From assembly GCF_002744175.1 (NCBI RefSeq), contig NZ_NKHF01000023.1, positions 62,001 through 126,000 of the forward strand: a DNA stretch of 64,000 bases, in the 5' to 3' direction. Position numbers and translations under genes: made by a program. Shown one piece after another: positions 1 through 8,769 of this stretch. Each line of letters begins with the position of its first letter. Position 1 is the stretch's first letter. The notes beneath the pieces were generated by a model. That model was not told the DNA's origin. It was given only the letters and a program-made list of their open reading frames with translations, and ran no database searches. The stretch is from Pseudoalteromonas piscicida. GTDB lineage: Bacteria; Pseudomonadota; Gammaproteobacteria; Enterobacterales; Alteromonadaceae.

Positions 1-67
1 TCCAACAATCTGTGACGGAGAACAGGCGGCCATGGCGACCGCCAGAATAGACTCGAGTAATGTTCGA

Positions 68-1189
68 TTAACGCTCAGAAATAGCAGGAACTGGACGTAG
101 CTCCTCACCAGTATATTCAGCCGATGGACGAATAATGCGGTTATCTGCACGCTGCTCCATAACGTGTGCAGCCCAACCCGTTAAACGTGACATTACAAAA
201 ATTGGTGTAAACAATTTAGTTGGAATTTTCATGAAGTTATATGCTGATGCGTGGAAAAAGTCGGCATTACAGAATAGTTTTTTCTCGCGCCACATCACTT
301 CCTCACAGCGTACAGATACAGGGTAAAGTACTGTGTCGCCAACATCTTCCGCTAGTTTTTCAGACCAACGCTTGATGATTTCGTTACGAGGATCCGAATC
401 TGAGTAGATAGCGTGGCCAAAGCCCATGATCTTTTCTTTACGCTCTAGCATGCCCATCATTTCTTGCTCTGCGTGATCAGCAGATTCAAAGCGCTCAATC
501 ATTTCCATTGCCGCTTCGTTTGCACCACCGTGAAGCGGGCCACGTAGAGAACCAATCGCACCAGTAATACAAGAATGCATATCAGAAAGCGTTGAAGCAC
601 ACACACGAGCTGTAAAGGTTGATGCGTTAAATTCGTGCTCTGCATAAAGGATAAGTGATACGTGCATCACACGCTCATGTAGCTCACTTGGTTTTTCGCC
701 GTGCAATAAGTGTAAGAAGTGTGCACCGATTGAGTCGTCATCCGTCTCCACATCGATACGAACGCCATCATGGCTAAAGCGATACCAGTAACAAATAATG
801 CTTGGGAAACTTGCTAGCATGCGATCGGTTACTTTACCTTGCTCATCAAAGCTGGCTTCACCTTCAAGGTTGCCAAGCATTGAACAACCCGTACGTAATA
901 CATCCATTGGGTGTGCATCAGCAGGAATACGTTCTAATACTTCTTTTAACGCCTGCGGCAAACCGCGCATTGCTTTTAGTTCGCTTTTATAAGCGTCTAG
1001 TTCAGCTTGATTTGGTAAGTTACCTTTAAGGATAAGGTGAGCAACCTCTTCAAACTGACAATTTTCAGCTAGATCCTTTACATCGTAACCACGATAAGTC
1101 AAACCTGAGCCCGACTTACCTACTGTTGATAGTGCTGTTTTTCCTGCTACTTGACCGCGAAGGCCTGCGCCACTTAGTACTTTAGCCAT
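68..1189 (-). CDS. prpC: 2-methylcitrate synthase
   Basis: Condenses propionyl-CoA with oxaloacetate to 2-methylcitrate, the entry step of the methylcitrate cycle, in the cytoplasm. The 373-residue protein has the normal length of the citrate-synthase fold family. Catalytic His220 lies in RGPLHGGANEAA, His259 in MGFGHAIY and Asp310 in CNADFFHASAY; RADNRIIRPSAEYTG near the C-terminus is the usual substrate-binding segment. It lies 77 bp downstream of prpB and is read in the same direction, so the order is GntR-prpB-prpC. In related bacteria acnD and prpF follow; the 67 bases left here are too short to show them. Family call is secure; choice of PrpC over housekeeping citrate synthase rests on the sequence type and on prpB. 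Confidence 0.97.
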   Translation of the reverse strand: MAKVLSGAGLRGQVAGKTALSTVGKSGSGLTYRGYDVKDLAENCQFEEVAHLILKGNLPNQAELDAYKSELKAMRGLPQALKEVLERIPADAHPMDVLRTGCSMLGNLEGEASFDEQGKVTDRMLASFPSIICYWYRFSHDGVRIDVETDDDSIGAHFLHLLHGEKPSELHERVMHVSLILYAEHEFNASTFTARVCASTLSDMHSCITGAIGSLRGPLHGGANEAAMEMIERFESADHAEQEMMGMLERKEKIMGFGHAIYSDSDPRNEIIKRWSEKLAEDVGDTVLYPVSVRCEEVMWREKKLFCNADFFHASAYNFMKIPTKLFTPIFVMSRLTGWAAHVMEQRADNRIIRPSAEYTGEELRPVPAISER

Positions 1190-1266
1190 ATTATTGTCTC
1201 CTGAATTTTTTACCTGCTGGGTATTGATATTTTGTGCTGCTGGGCAATCCCAACAGCTTTAATTTT

Positions 1267-2145
1267 TTACTTATTTTTACCTTCGGCGAAGAGGGCATCG
1301 AGCTTTTGCTCATAATCGTGATAACCAAGGTAATCGTACAAATCCATACGGGTTTGCATGGTATCGAGTACCGCTTTCTGATCACCGTTTTCTAAGATAG
1401 ATTGATATACCAGCTCCGCCGCTTTGTTCATTGCTCTGAACGCACTTAATGGATAGAGCACCATATCTACGCCCCACTCACCCAGCTCAGCTTTGTTCCA
1501 AAGTTCTGTTTTACCAAACTCGGTGATATTCGCGAGGATGGGCACATCAAGTGCTTCACTGAATGCGCGATAGTGTTCTTCTGTTTGTACCGCCTCTGCG
1601 AAGATGCCATCTGCGCCTGCCGCTACATAGGCTTTTGCACGCTCAATTGCCGCTTCTAACCCTTCTTGCGCAAACGAATCCGTTCTCGCCATAATGAAAA
1701 AGTCAGGATCGGTGCGCGCATCAACTGCCGCTTTGATACGATCTACCATTTCGTCGGTCGACACGATTTCTTTATTTGGACGATGGCCACAGCGCTTTTG
1801 CGCAACTTGGTCTTCCATATGTACCGCTGCGGCACCTGCTTTTTCCATATCTCGAATGGTTTTTGCAATATTAAATGCACCACCCCAACCAGTATCAATG
1901 TCGACCATTAAAGGTAGATCACAAGCCGAAGTAATGCGACTTACATCGGCAATTACATCATTTAGAGATGTCATTCCTAAGTCAGGTAGACCATACGATG
2001 CGTTAGCAACGCCACCACCTGAAAGATAAATAGCTTGGTGACCGATTTTTTTTGCCATCATTGCGCTATACGCATTGATAGTACCGACGATTTGAAGCGG
2101 TTTATTGGCTTTTAATGCTTCGCGAAATTTTTTTCCTGCACTCAT
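1267..2145 (-). CDS. prpB: 2-methylisocitrate lyase
   Basis: Cleaves 2-methylisocitrate to pyruvate and succinate, the last step of the methylcitrate cycle. The 292-residue protein belongs to the isocitrate lyase/PEP mutase superfamily. The catalytic loop KRCGHR (residues 117-122, nucleophilic Cys119) is intact, as are the metal and substrate site DIDTGWGG (82-89) and the MARTDS segment (152-157). Its start lies 14 bp from the end of the upstream GntR gene, so the three genes almost surely share one transcript. Expression should respond to propionyl-CoA-derived intermediates through the GntR protein. Confidence 0.97.
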   Translation of the reverse strand: MSAGKKFREALKANKPLQIVGTINAYSAMMAKKIGHQAIYLSGGGVANASYGLPDLGMTSLNDVIADVSRITSACDLPLMVDIDTGWGGAFNIAKTIRDMEKAGAAAVHMEDQVAQKRCGHRPNKEIVSTDEMVDRIKAAVDARTDPDFFIMARTDSFAQEGLEAAIERAKAYVAAGADGIFAEAVQTEEHYRAFSEALDVPILANITEFGKTELWNKAELGEWGVDMVLYPLSAFRAMNKAAELVYQSILENGDQKAVLDTMQTRMDLYDYLGYHDYEQKLDALFAEGKNK

Positions 2146-2159
2146 GATGATGTTCTCTC

Positions 2160-2837
2160 TTAAAAGTGTGATTGATTACTTGCTAACTTGGCTGCGATAT
2201 TATTTTTAGAATATTGAATATGTCGACGCATCAGTATTTCTGCGAGTTCTGGGTCACGGTGACTGATCGCACGAACAATGTGCTTATGCTCGTCAAATGC
2301 CGTGGTAACACGGGGTCCAGCCATCCCTAACTGTACGCGATACATGCGCACTAAGTGATATAATCCATTGACCAGCATAGAGATAAGACTCGCGTTTTTA
2401 CTGCCAAGAATGATGCGGTAGTGAAAGTCGAGATCACCCGCTTCTTGGTAGTAAGAATGCTGATTTTTGACTTCATCGAATTGACTCGACAGGAGCACTT
2501 CTAAGTCTTGAATTTCAGCCTCAGTCATATGCTGTGCTGCCAGCCTTGCCGCCATGCCTTCTAGTGCTTCACGGATCTGATAAAGCTCCATCAGCCCTTC
2601 AGGTGTTAGTGTAACGACTCGAGCACCAACATTGGCTTTACGCTCAACCAGATGACATGACTCCAAACGGTTTATTGCCTCACGGACTACAGCTCTGCTG
2701 ACTTCGTATTTTGTCGACAATTCCATTTCACTAAGCTTAGACCCTGCCGCTATATCACCCTCAACAATCTCCTTTCGCATGCGAAAGAATGCTTTATCAG
2801 AAGATGTAACTGCTTGCTCGTCAAAAAAGCTCATCAT
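2160..2837 (-). CDS. GntR-family (FadR/FCD) regulator of the prp operon
   Basis: A 225-residue regulator with an N-terminal winged helix at about residues 24-75 ([20 protein letters not shown] region) and an all-helical FCD ligand-binding domain from about residue 85. It heads the prpB-prpC operon and probably senses a methylcitrate-cycle intermediate; this role is inferred from position. Three copies of TTGTMGACAA, the kind of palindrome bound by FCD-type GntR proteins, lie in its upstream region and inside its 5' coding part, which suggests autoregulation. The first two codons are both ATG and no strong ribosome site separates them. Confidence 0.9.
   Translation of the reverse strand: MMSFFDEQAVTSSDKAFFRMRKEIVEGDIAAGSKLSEMELSTKYEVSRAVVREAINRLESCHLVERKANVGARVVTLTPEGLMELYQIREALEGMAARLAAQHMTEAEIQDLEVLLSSQFDEVKNQHSYYQEAGDLDFHYRIILGSKNASLISMLVNGLYHLVRMYRVQLGMAGPRVTTAFDEHKHIVRAISHRDPELAEILMRRHIQYSKNNIAAKLASNQSHF
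2711..2720. promoter_or_regulatory. candidate GntR operator inside the regulator gene
   Basis: TTGTCGACAA, identical to the core of the intergenic palindrome at 2914-2929, lies about 120 bp inside the gntR coding sequence. It could be a downstream operator, or a chance match constrained by the codons for Ser-Thr-Lys in the helix region. Confidence 0.35.
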
Positions 2838-2863
2838 TAGTTAGTCAACATTAGTTCATTAAG

Positions 2864-2873
2864 TTGTAGACAA
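2864..2873. promoter_or_regulatory. candidate GntR operator, promoter-proximal
   Basis: TTGTAGACAA lies 27 bp upstream of the gntR start codon and matches the TTGTCGACAA palindrome in nine of ten bases. It is in the position expected for a repressor site over the leftward prp promoter. Confidence 0.5.
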
Positions 2874-2913
2874 TATAGTGTTGCTTTACGTCCGCGTCAA
2901 CATCACCAACGCT

Positions 2914-2929
2914 AAATTGTCGACAATTT
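2914..2929. promoter_or_regulatory. candidate GntR operator, perfect 16-bp palindrome
   Basis: AAATTGTCGACAATTT is a perfect 16-bp inverted repeat in the 240-bp region between the leftward prp genes and the rightward solute-binding genes. Its centre is 53 bp from that of the 2864-2873 site, close to five helical turns. The half-site fits the FCD-type GntR pattern TTGT-N2-ACAA. Confidence 0.6.
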
Positions 2930-3081
2930 TCACTATAGACACTATTCATGGAATTTATACTTCAAAGGTATTCATTAACTGATTTAATTGCGATTCGATG
3001 ATAAAAAATTGGAGAGTCATTGCACTGGTTATAAATCAGGCATAATATAAAGGTATTCATTTATATTCATGAAGTTTGCGG

Positions 3082-3822
3082 ATGTGGCGTTACAAATCTT
3101 TGCTATTCATATTGCTACTGTCTGCCAATTTTGCTGAAGCGAAAACATATTCCATACTGGTTTATCATGGTGCGAACCCGCCTTATTACTTCGAAGAGAA
3201 CGGAAAACCCACTGGGATTTTTGTCGACATCTTTCAAGAATTAGCCAAACTCACCTCTCACCGATTTGAATTTGTGCCTCTTTCTGTTGCCAGAGGACAG
3301 CGCTATTTTGATCAAGGTAAAGTAGACATAGAGCCCGGGATTAGCAAAACATGGCGAGTGGATGCTGAAGTACATGGGATCTACAGCATTGATTATGCTT
3401 TTTCTTCTGAGGTCTTGTTAGGATATCAAGACCGGTGTGTGGGAAAGCATCAGCCAGAACAATTTTACGGCACGCTTGTAGGAAAAGTTAGAGGCTATCG
3501 ATACAACGACTTTGAAATGCACTTTGGCAAAGATAAAATGCTAATCTATGAAAATATCTCAGAGAAAGAGCTGTTGGCTCAACTTGAACATAAGCGTTTA
3601 GACTATATCTTAATTGGCTCAGTAACCGCAGACTACTACATTTCACAACATCCAAATTATCAGTCTTTTAAAACTTGTTTAGAAATAAGCCGATTACCTG
3701 TTCAAATGCGTTTACAGCCTAAATTGATTGAGTTACGGAAAGAAATAAATAGTGCCCTGAGACTAATGATTAATGGCGGGAAAATTAAAGCCATCTATGC
3801 TAAATATAGAATAACCCAGTAA
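3082..3822 (+). CDS. periplasmic solute-binding protein (SBP family 3)
   Basis: An exported protein of about 246 residues with a clear signal peptide (MWRYKSLLFILLLSANFAEA, then KTYSILV). The mature part resembles extracellular solute-binding proteins of family 3: YHGANPPYYFEENGKPTGIFVD is the typical first ligand-binding strand, followed by a GKVRGYRYND hinge region. No permease or ATPase gene lies nearby, so it may feed a sensor or chemoreceptor, or may be an orphan amino-acid-like binding protein. The ATG at 3082 is preferred because it opens directly into the signal peptide; a TTG at 3076 is also in frame. It is followed after one base by a second gene of the same family. Confidence 0.8.
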   Translation: MWRYKSLLFILLLSANFAEAKTYSILVYHGANPPYYFEENGKPTGIFVDIFQELAKLTSHRFEFVPLSVARGQRYFDQGKVDIEPGISKTWRVDAEVHGIYSIDYAFSSEVLLGYQDRCVGKHQPEQFYGTLVGKVRGYRYNDFEMHFGKDKMLIYENISEKELLAQLEHKRLDYILIGSVTADYYISQHPNYQSFKTCLEISRLPVQMRLQPKLIELRKEINSALRLMINGGKIKAIYAKYRITQ

Positions 3823-3841
3823 AGTGTGGAGCTTTTTGCTA

Positions 3842-4564
3842 ATGTATGCTGCTGTAGTCCCCCTATTTTTAGCTATTTTCATGCTGTGGTCACCGTCTAC
3901 AAAGGCAAAACTGCAAGTTGTTACTGAGCTATCTCCACCAAATCAAACTATTGAAAATCATCAAGTTTCAGGCTCAAGTACTGATCTCGTTAAAGCCATT
4001 TTAAAGCTAGCAGAGCTCGAAGCCGAATTTGCTATTTACCCGTGGGCACGGGCTTATAAATTGGCAGAGCATGGCAACAATACCTTAATCTATAGCATGG
4101 CAAGGACCCCAGAAAGAGAGCAACGCTTCCATTGGATTGGTCCCGTGGCCGTATTTCATCTTGGCTTTGTCACCAATAACTACCGTGAAGACATTAAAGT
4201 TCGCTCCCTTGAGGATGCAAAAAAGTACAAAATAGCGGTACAACGAGGAGATATTGCAGCAGGTACATTGAAAGCTTTAGGTTTTAACTTTATACAAACC
4301 AGTGACATTGAAAAGTCATATGAATTACTCGTTGCTAACCGTGTTGATCTGGTCATTGATGACCCGCGCTATCTTACGGCAATGGCTACAGAGCTTAATT
4401 TACCCAGTGACCATTTTGTTTTTCTCTACGACGTAAAACAGCTTTCTGTGGAGGGATATTTGGCCACCAACAACCAACTCCCTCTAGCAATCGTTGAAAA
4501 ACTCCGAAAGGCATTCGAAACGGTTAGTAAAACGCAAGCTTATCGGCGTGTTTTAGAGCTGTAA
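3842..4564 (+). CDS. second periplasmic solute-binding protein (SBP family 3)
   Basis: About 240 residues with an N-terminal hydrophobic export segment (MYAAVVPLFLAIFMLWSPSTKAK). LSPPNQTIENHQVSGSSTDLVKAIL and the later RSLEDAKKYKIAVQRGDIAAGTLKALGF are the usual elements of family 3 binding proteins. A GGAG ten bases ahead of the ATG at 3842 favours that start over the GTG at 3824, which directly abuts the stop of the preceding gene. The pair is cotranscribed and divergent from the prp operon. The two are related at family level only, and the ligand is not predictable from sequence. Confidence 0.78.
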   Translation: MYAAVVPLFLAIFMLWSPSTKAKLQVVTELSPPNQTIENHQVSGSSTDLVKAILKLAELEAEFAIYPWARAYKLAEHGNNTLIYSMARTPEREQRFHWIGPVAVFHLGFVTNNYREDIKVRSLEDAKKYKIAVQRGDIAAGTLKALGFNFIQTSDIEKSYELLVANRVDLVIDDPRYLTAMATELNLPSDHFVFLYDVKQLSVEGYLATNNQLPLAIVEKLRKAFETVSKTQAYRRVLEL

Positions 4565-4574
4565 CTTCCTTTGC

Positions 4575-5669
4575 TTAATGGGTTCTCATTTTGCTGTCTA
4601 AACCATTTAAACAGTCAAACACTTCCATACTGGCACTTTCCATGTTTGCTAGCATCGTGATGAGCGTCTCTTTATCACCGCGAGCACTCGCACGCAGCGC
4701 TGCAATGCCAGATTCATGTACTTTTGCATGGGGCGCTTCTAGACGTTTATAATCGCTGAAATTAGAGAAATCCGCTTTGCCTTCTCCTTCGTAATACCAT
4801 CGACCCAAGCGACAATGATGATGATCAGCAAATTTGCTTTCGTCTCCTTCTTTGCCTTCTCGGATCGCTTTATAGATGTTTACTTTCCAAACTAAATGAT
4901 CCAGCTTCACGGTTTGTACAAATGTACTCATACTGGCTGCTGATATCACATCGGCCATCATTTTTGAGGTTGAGGCCATTGTACCAACAGACTCATTGAT
5001 GTCAGTAGCAGTATTAGAAACAACCTGTGTTTCTTCCGTGCTTTGCTTAACGTGTTCGAATGCATTATCGGTGTGTTGCGTTGTCATGTTGGTTAAACTA
5101 GAGATTTTCTCAGCCGCTTCTGATGAACGACCAGCTAGTGTTCGTACCTCATCAGCGACTACGGCAAACCCACGCCCTTGCTCACCAGCCCTTGCAGCTT
5201 CAATTGCCGCATTTAACGCCAGTAGGTTGGTTTGTTCAGCAATGCTCTGTACTTGTGAAACAAATGAATTAATTTCTGATGCCGATTGCGATAATTGCTC
5301 AAATGACGTGTTTAAACGTGCTGATTGTTCTGTTAAGCCGCACAAGACTTGCACGCAATTTGTTAGCCCTTCGCTTATTCCCTGGAAGTCCTTTAAACTA
5401 CCCGAAAGCCGCGTTTCTTCGCCTTTTAGCAGATCAGCCGAATTAGCGACATCATGCCTTACCGCATCAAGCATATCTAAAGATAAGAAAAAGTTTTGTA
5501 CTATCGTTCGCTCAATTTCAACTGCTTTTGCAACCTCAGCGGCTTCTTCATAAGCAGTATGCAATCGCTGTTCTACATCATCCAAACGCGCTTGAAGCGT
5601 AGCGTTATCACTTTTAACACTATCCAATTCAGCACGTAACTGTGCTGAGTTATCCTTTTTGAAGAACAT
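4575..5669 (-). CDS. soluble methyl-accepting chemotaxis protein with C-terminal CZB zinc domain
   Basis: A 364-residue chemoreceptor with no membrane segment: an N-terminal coiled coil (about 8-60), a short signalling hairpin whose tip reads [20 protein letters not shown] (about 145-164), and a C-terminal chemoreceptor zinc-binding domain. The CZB zinc ligands are all visible: His258 (HLVW), Cys286 in the CRLGRWYY motif, His314 and His318. CZB receptors of this layout are cytoplasmic sensors of zinc or of hypochlorous acid through the zinc-bound cysteine. It should couple to CheA/CheW encoded elsewhere. It ends ten bases from the end of the convergent solute-binding gene. Confidence 0.93.
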   Translation of the reverse strand: MFFKKDNSAQLRAELDSVKSDNATLQARLDDVEQRLHTAYEEAAEVAKAVEIERTIVQNFFLSLDMLDAVRHDVANSADLLKGEETRLSGSLKDFQGISEGLTNCVQVLCGLTEQSARLNTSFEQLSQSASEINSFVSQVQSIAEQTNLLALNAAIEAARAGEQGRGFAVVADEVRTLAGRSSEAAEKISSLTNMTTQHTDNAFEHVKQSTEETQVVSNTATDINESVGTMASTSKMMADVISAASMSTFVQTVKLDHLVWKVNIYKAIREGKEGDESKFADHHHCRLGRWYYEGEGKADFSNFSDYKRLEAPHAKVHESGIAALRASARGDKETLITMLANMESASMEVFDCLNGLDSKMRTH

Positions 5670-5803
5670 CCAACACTCCTAAAAAAGAGGCCAACAGAGA
5701 TTATTGTGTGGGTTAGACTATCCGTATAAAGAGTAGCCCATATCTTTGAAAAGGGATAACATTTAGCTATTAAAACTGAGTAACGAATTAAAAGGAAGAT
5801 ACA

Positions 5804-6151
5804 ATGATTGAACGAATTGATACTAAACCGAGAATGAGCCGAATAGTAAAGCATAACGGTACAATTTATCTTTGCGGCCAAGTGTGCAAAGACGCCGAGC
5901 AAGGTATTAAAGAACAAACTGAAACCATGCTTGAAAAAGTCGATGAGCTACTTATTCAAGCTGGTAGTGACCGAAAACATATTCTTTCTGCAACAATTTA
6001 TATTCAAGATATGAAGTATTTTGCAGCAATGAATGAGGTATGGGATGCCTGGGTGCCTGAAGGTTATGCACCAGCTCGCGCTTGTGTAGAAGCAAGTATG
6101 GCTCGTGATGCATTGCTTGTTGAAATTTCGGTTGTGGCTGCAGAAATCTAG
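5804..6151 (+). CDS. RidA-family enamine/imine deaminase
   Basis: A 115-residue protein of the YjgF/YER057c/UK114 (RidA) family, which hydrolyses reactive enamines and imines from PLP enzymes. Family marks are [10 protein letters not shown], the [11 protein letters not shown] segment and the C-terminal [22 protein letters not shown], including the conserved arginine (PARAC). The ATG follows GGAAGATACA. It belongs to the RidA superfamily's small Rid subgroups rather than archetypal E. coli RidA, so the exact substrate is open. It is monocistronic. Confidence 0.88.
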   Translation: MIERIDTKPRMSRIVKHNGTIYLCGQVCKDAEQGIKEQTETMLEKVDELLIQAGSDRKHILSATIYIQDMKYFAAMNEVWDAWVPEGYAPARACVEASMARDALLVEISVVAAEI

Positions 6152-6180
6152 TCTAAAAAGCTTAATGAGTAACACCAAAT

Positions 6181-6273
6181 GTATTAAGTAAATGAGCTAT
6201 TTGAAGTGAATTCAACACAGTTAGCGCAAAAGCTGGCTGCTAGAAAGGCATTAATTGTCCGAAGCTCAGGTTA
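6181..6273. repeat. MITE-like repeat, copy C (internally deleted)
   Basis: The left part matches the first 20 or so bases of the copies at 24690 and 40262. The right part, GGCTGCTAGAAAGGCATTAA, then a diverged centre and CGAAGCTCAGGTT, matches their last 65 bases closely. The central 100 or so bases are missing, which is typical of a nonautonomous element with conserved ends. Confidence 0.65.
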
Positions 6274-6325
6274 TTAAGTTATTCTAAAGAAGAAATTTTT
6301 AACGACGCTAATATGCCATTTCATC

Positions 6326-6363
6326 CTTCAAATTGATTAGAGAATTAATTCAGTTGGTATAAG
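6326..6363. repeat. second dispersed repeat, copy 1 (38 bp)
   Basis: Thirty-four of 38 bases match 53063-53100; the shared 3' part ends in TTGGTATAAG. All four differences are transitions. Confidence 0.55.
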
Positions 6364-6519
6364 TGCTTTTTGTACAGGACATACTCTTGGTCCGCCAGAG
6401 CTGGTGACCAGCCTAATTTCTGAGATCCCAGGTTGCAGCGCTTTTTGAGCCTAACTGATGTTTGGTTCGAGCTCAAAAAACGAGATGAAATAAAGTCGGT
6501 TTAATGGTTTTGTCGGCAA

Positions 6520-6954
6520 CTAATCAAGTATTGGCAATAATCCGAAAACCAGCCCTGTACAGGCGACTAGTGATAGTAGCGACCCAGTACCTACCATAAC
6601 TCTAACAGTTAATTCGGCTGTAATGTTTGCTGAAAATCCAGCACCTGCGACTGGCAGCGCTTTACTTGCCCCCGTTGCAGACGCTACTGTTATTCCCAGC
6701 CATATAAGTATGAACCCCAATACCGAACCATAAGCCACGGCAGCTTCAAATAATAAAGGCAGCTCAACCAAAGACCAAATAACACCAAAGATAGCCAGAG
6801 CCATACCACACTGAACAGCAGTTAAGTGACCAGAAAGCGCCATCCTAGAGTTTTTCATCGTTGGTATCAGTGCACCTTGTACCAAACCGACAAGGAAAAA
6901 GGCAATGCCAATAAAGATGAGCTCTGCGCCCAGCGATGTAAGTGCTATCATCAT
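6520..6954 (-). CDS. four-TM membrane protein, hydroxylaminobenzene mutase (HabB)-like
   Basis: A 144-residue, strongly hydrophobic protein with four predicted membrane helices (about 8-28, 44-65, 70-95, 112-140). The segment MALSGHLTAVQCGMALAIFG between helices 1 and 2 resembles the SxHLxGxxNG region shared by HabA/HabB hydroxylaminobenzene mutases and many uncharacterised relatives. A mutase activity is therefore only one option. The Crp-type regulator gene just upstream is read in the same direction and may control it. Confidence 0.55.
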   Translation of the reverse strand: MMIALTSLGAELIFIGIAFFLVGLVQGALIPTMKNSRMALSGHLTAVQCGMALAIFGVIWSLVELPLLFEAAVAYGSVLGFILIWLGITVASATGASKALPVAGAGFSANITAELTVRVMVGTGSLLSLVACTGLVFGLLPILD

Positions 6955-7121
6955 ATTCCCTCTCTATGCTTAACGCTAGGCTCAGTAACGCGATTTATCT
7001 TTCGGACGTTACCAGTAGAAAGTGGAGGGTTTTGGTCGTTCTGACAGTTAAATTTTTGCATGATATCCATTGTTATTCCCTATAAAAAACTTATGGTAAA
7101 CAACCAAATATCAAAATTCAT

Positions 7122-7715
7122 TCACCTAGATTCATTTTTTAATTTACTCAATGTTTGGGGAGCTACACTAAGGTAAGAGGCTATATGATAGGATTTAACT
7201 TGCTTAAATATGAAAGGGTATTCGTCAAGTAAACGATCATATCTTTGCGCAGCAGTCTCAGACATAAGGGAAAGGACGCGTTTATATGTTGCAGCATAAT
7301 AAGTGCTATGTATCCATATTCTCGCTAGTATCTCCCATTTTTTGTCTTGTGATATAAACTTATCCAGCGCTTCTAGCGATGCGACATAAAAAACCGAATC
7401 TTCAAGAATTTCAAAGTTTAGCATCGACCCTGTTTTTTCGTAAAAGCTCACACTATCATCCATAAAGTGGTTCAAACCATGTTTACTTTTTCCGCGGAAA
7501 TAAAGCTGCCAAGTATGCTCTTTACCATTCATATCACTAAAATATGATCTCGCTAAACCACTTTTAATAAACCAGATCTCACTAAACACTTCACCTGCAT
7601 GATGTACCATTGTTCCTTTTTTAACATATTTGATGCTAAATATTCCGCAAGCACTAGCCCACTCATCATCATGGACAGGAATATATTGTTCAATCATTTT
7701 TCTGAAGTATTTCAT
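7122..7715 (-). CDS. Crp/Fnr-type cyclic-nucleotide-binding regulator
   Basis: A 197-residue protein with an N-terminal cNMP-binding jelly roll (about 20-120; FSIKYVKKGTMVHHAGEVFSEIWFIKSGLARSYF) and a C-terminal helix-turn-helix ending in VKSYHIASYLSVAPQTLSKL. This is the short subgroup common in Bacteroidetes and Alteromonadales, in which the pocket lacks the classical cAMP Arg/Glu set, so a nucleotide ligand is doubtful. It lies 167 bp upstream of the HabB-like gene on the same strand and is likely to act locally. Confidence 0.82.
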   Translation of the reverse strand: MKYFRKMIEQYIPVHDDEWASACGIFSIKYVKKGTMVHHAGEVFSEIWFIKSGLARSYFSDMNGKEHTWQLYFRGKSKHGLNHFMDDSVSFYEKTGSMLNFEILEDSVFYVASLEALDKFISQDKKWEILARIWIHSTYYAATYKRVLSLMSETAAQRYDRLLDEYPFIFKQVKSYHIASYLSVAPQTLSKLKNESR

Positions 7716-7828
7716 AGGATTATAATTTTTTTGGTTTTCTCCGCCAATAAACAGACTCTATTTTTAAATCTAATACTTGACCGACAGCTAAAGCATCCAT
7801 AGAAATAGACAAGCCAAATAGTATTTAC

Positions 7829-7933
7829 CAACGCCCAAATATGGGGCGTAAACACTCAGGCGAAAATTGTAATGTCACCAGAGTGTTAGCACCCCAGTGC
7901 GCCTTAGCGCACGCCATAATTTGTTTGTTAGAC
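7829..7933. repeat. attC-like folded repeat (integron recombination-site-like)
   Basis: Read on the minus strand this 105-bp segment begins GTCTAACAAAC and ends GGGCGTTGG, the arrangement of integron attC ends (RYYYAAC to GTTRRRY). The first end fits the consensus exactly and the second only partly. Inside are an imperfect 15-bp inverted repeat (GGGGCGTAAACACTC with GAGTGTTAGCACCCC) and a GTGCGC/GCGCAC hairpin. It sits 54 bp from a tyrosine recombinase remnant. It may be a decayed cassette site or an unrelated structured repeat. Confidence 0.35.
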
Positions 7934-7987
7934 ACCTTTCACTAGTTTTGAAAAATTCTCATTCTGAACAATTTTTCCAATTAGGTT

Positions 7988-8230
7988 TTGAACTGCGGGC
8001 ATCAAAGCTTGTGCAGTTTGATTGCACGCGGTTTCACCATAAAACAAGTTAAAGCTCATACTTTCCGCCACATGTTTGCAACACAACTATTAATCAACGG
8101 AACCGACATCGGAGCTGTTCAGAAGCTTTTCGGTCACATTAATATTCGTCCAACTGAAAGATATACTCAATGTGATCAACACAAAGTTTGGCTTCCTTCA
8201 GCCCACTGCTACAACTTTAAAACGCCATAA
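7988..8230 (+). pseudogene. C-terminal remnant of a tyrosine recombinase/integrase
   Basis: The 80-codon frame encodes only the end of a tyrosine recombinase catalytic domain. HTFRHMFATQLL carries the HxxR motif, DIGAVQKLFGH the second conserved histidine, and PTERYTQ the presumed nucleophilic tyrosine. The N-terminal DNA-binding domain and the first catalytic arginine are absent, and no continuation lies upstream in any frame I can see. It is a relic of an integron-, phage- or transposon-type recombinase; the length is far below the usual 300 or more residues. Confidence 0.7.
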
Positions 8231-8249
8231 CCTCTGAACTCTTATCCAC

Positions 8250-8591
8250 TTAAGTATTTGCTTTCTTAACAAATTTCGCTGTCACCATCATTTCACCAGC
8301 GCCATCAACCTTGCAGTCAAGCTCATGGTCTTTTTTATCTAGCACGCGCCTTACCACAGCCTTAGTACCAATCTTAATGACTTGTGAACTGCCTTTAATC
8401 TTAAGGTCTTTAATCACAGTGACTTTATCGCCATCCGCTAGTAGTGTGCCATTGGCATCTTTTACTTGAATGTCGTCCTCGGTAGCAGTCGCGTTTGGAT
8501 CCCATTCGTAAGCACATTCAGGGCATACTAACTGACTTTGATCTTGATAAACATATTCAGAATTGCACTTGGGGCAAGCAGGTAAAGACAT
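8250..8591 (-). CDS. PhnA/YjdM-family zinc-ribbon protein
   Basis: About 113 residues starting [18 protein letters not shown]. Two CxxC pairs (CPKC, CPEC) form the N-terminal zinc ribbon, and the PhnA domain follows ([22 protein letters not shown]). Despite its old name this family is not part of phosphonate lyase, and the cellular role is unsettled. The ATG at 8591 is chosen because homologues begin MSLP; a GTG at 8606 is in frame. A GTATCAT/ATGATAC inverted repeat lies 28 bp upstream. Confidence 0.88.
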   Translation of the reverse strand: MSLPACPKCNSEYVYQDQSQLVCPECAYEWDPNATATEDDIQVKDANGTLLADGDKVTVIKDLKIKGSSQVIKIGTKAVVRRVLDKKDHELDCKVDGAGEMMVTAKFVKKANT

Positions 8592-8618
8592 AATTAACCG
8601 TATCACTTTTAAGAATGT

Positions 8619-8638
8619 GTATCATGGGCATATGATAC
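8619..8638. promoter_or_regulatory. inverted repeat upstream of the PhnA-family gene
   Basis: GTATCAT and ATGATAC flank a six-base spacer, 28 bp ahead of the start codon, and an extra GTATCA half-site lies at about 8600. The position suits an operator over the promoter. The cognate regulator is unknown. Confidence 0.4.
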
Positions 8639-8769
8639 TGTAAAAATGAGTGGAACGTCCTCTATATTCTTCTTTAACTCGCTATTGAATTAAGAACAAC
8701 TACCCAAAATGTTGCGGCACGACAATTGCTTAGTTATTAATCTGCATTTCATCATTTAAAGGATTACCT

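Larger units (their letters stand above)
6152..6519. other. gene-free region with repeat copies and a possible coding remnant
   Basis: This stretch holds a short copy of the inverted-repeat family (6181-6273) and one copy of a 38-bp second repeat (6326-6363). Bases about 6360-6450 read as an uninterrupted but start-less peptide (ISAFCTGHTLGPPELVTSL and on) that may be a fragment of a lost gene; the source is not recognised. Confidence 0.5.

Noticed and set aside
1..67. Possible start of acnD or a lipoprotein-like peptide downstream of prpC
   Set aside because: Sixty-seven bases are too few; the readable frames show neither an acnD N-terminus nor a placed start codon.
6360..6450. Coding-like fragment with CTGHTLGPPELV
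   Set aside because: It has no start codon and ends after about 30 codons; the source family could not be named, so it is only noted in the gap entry.
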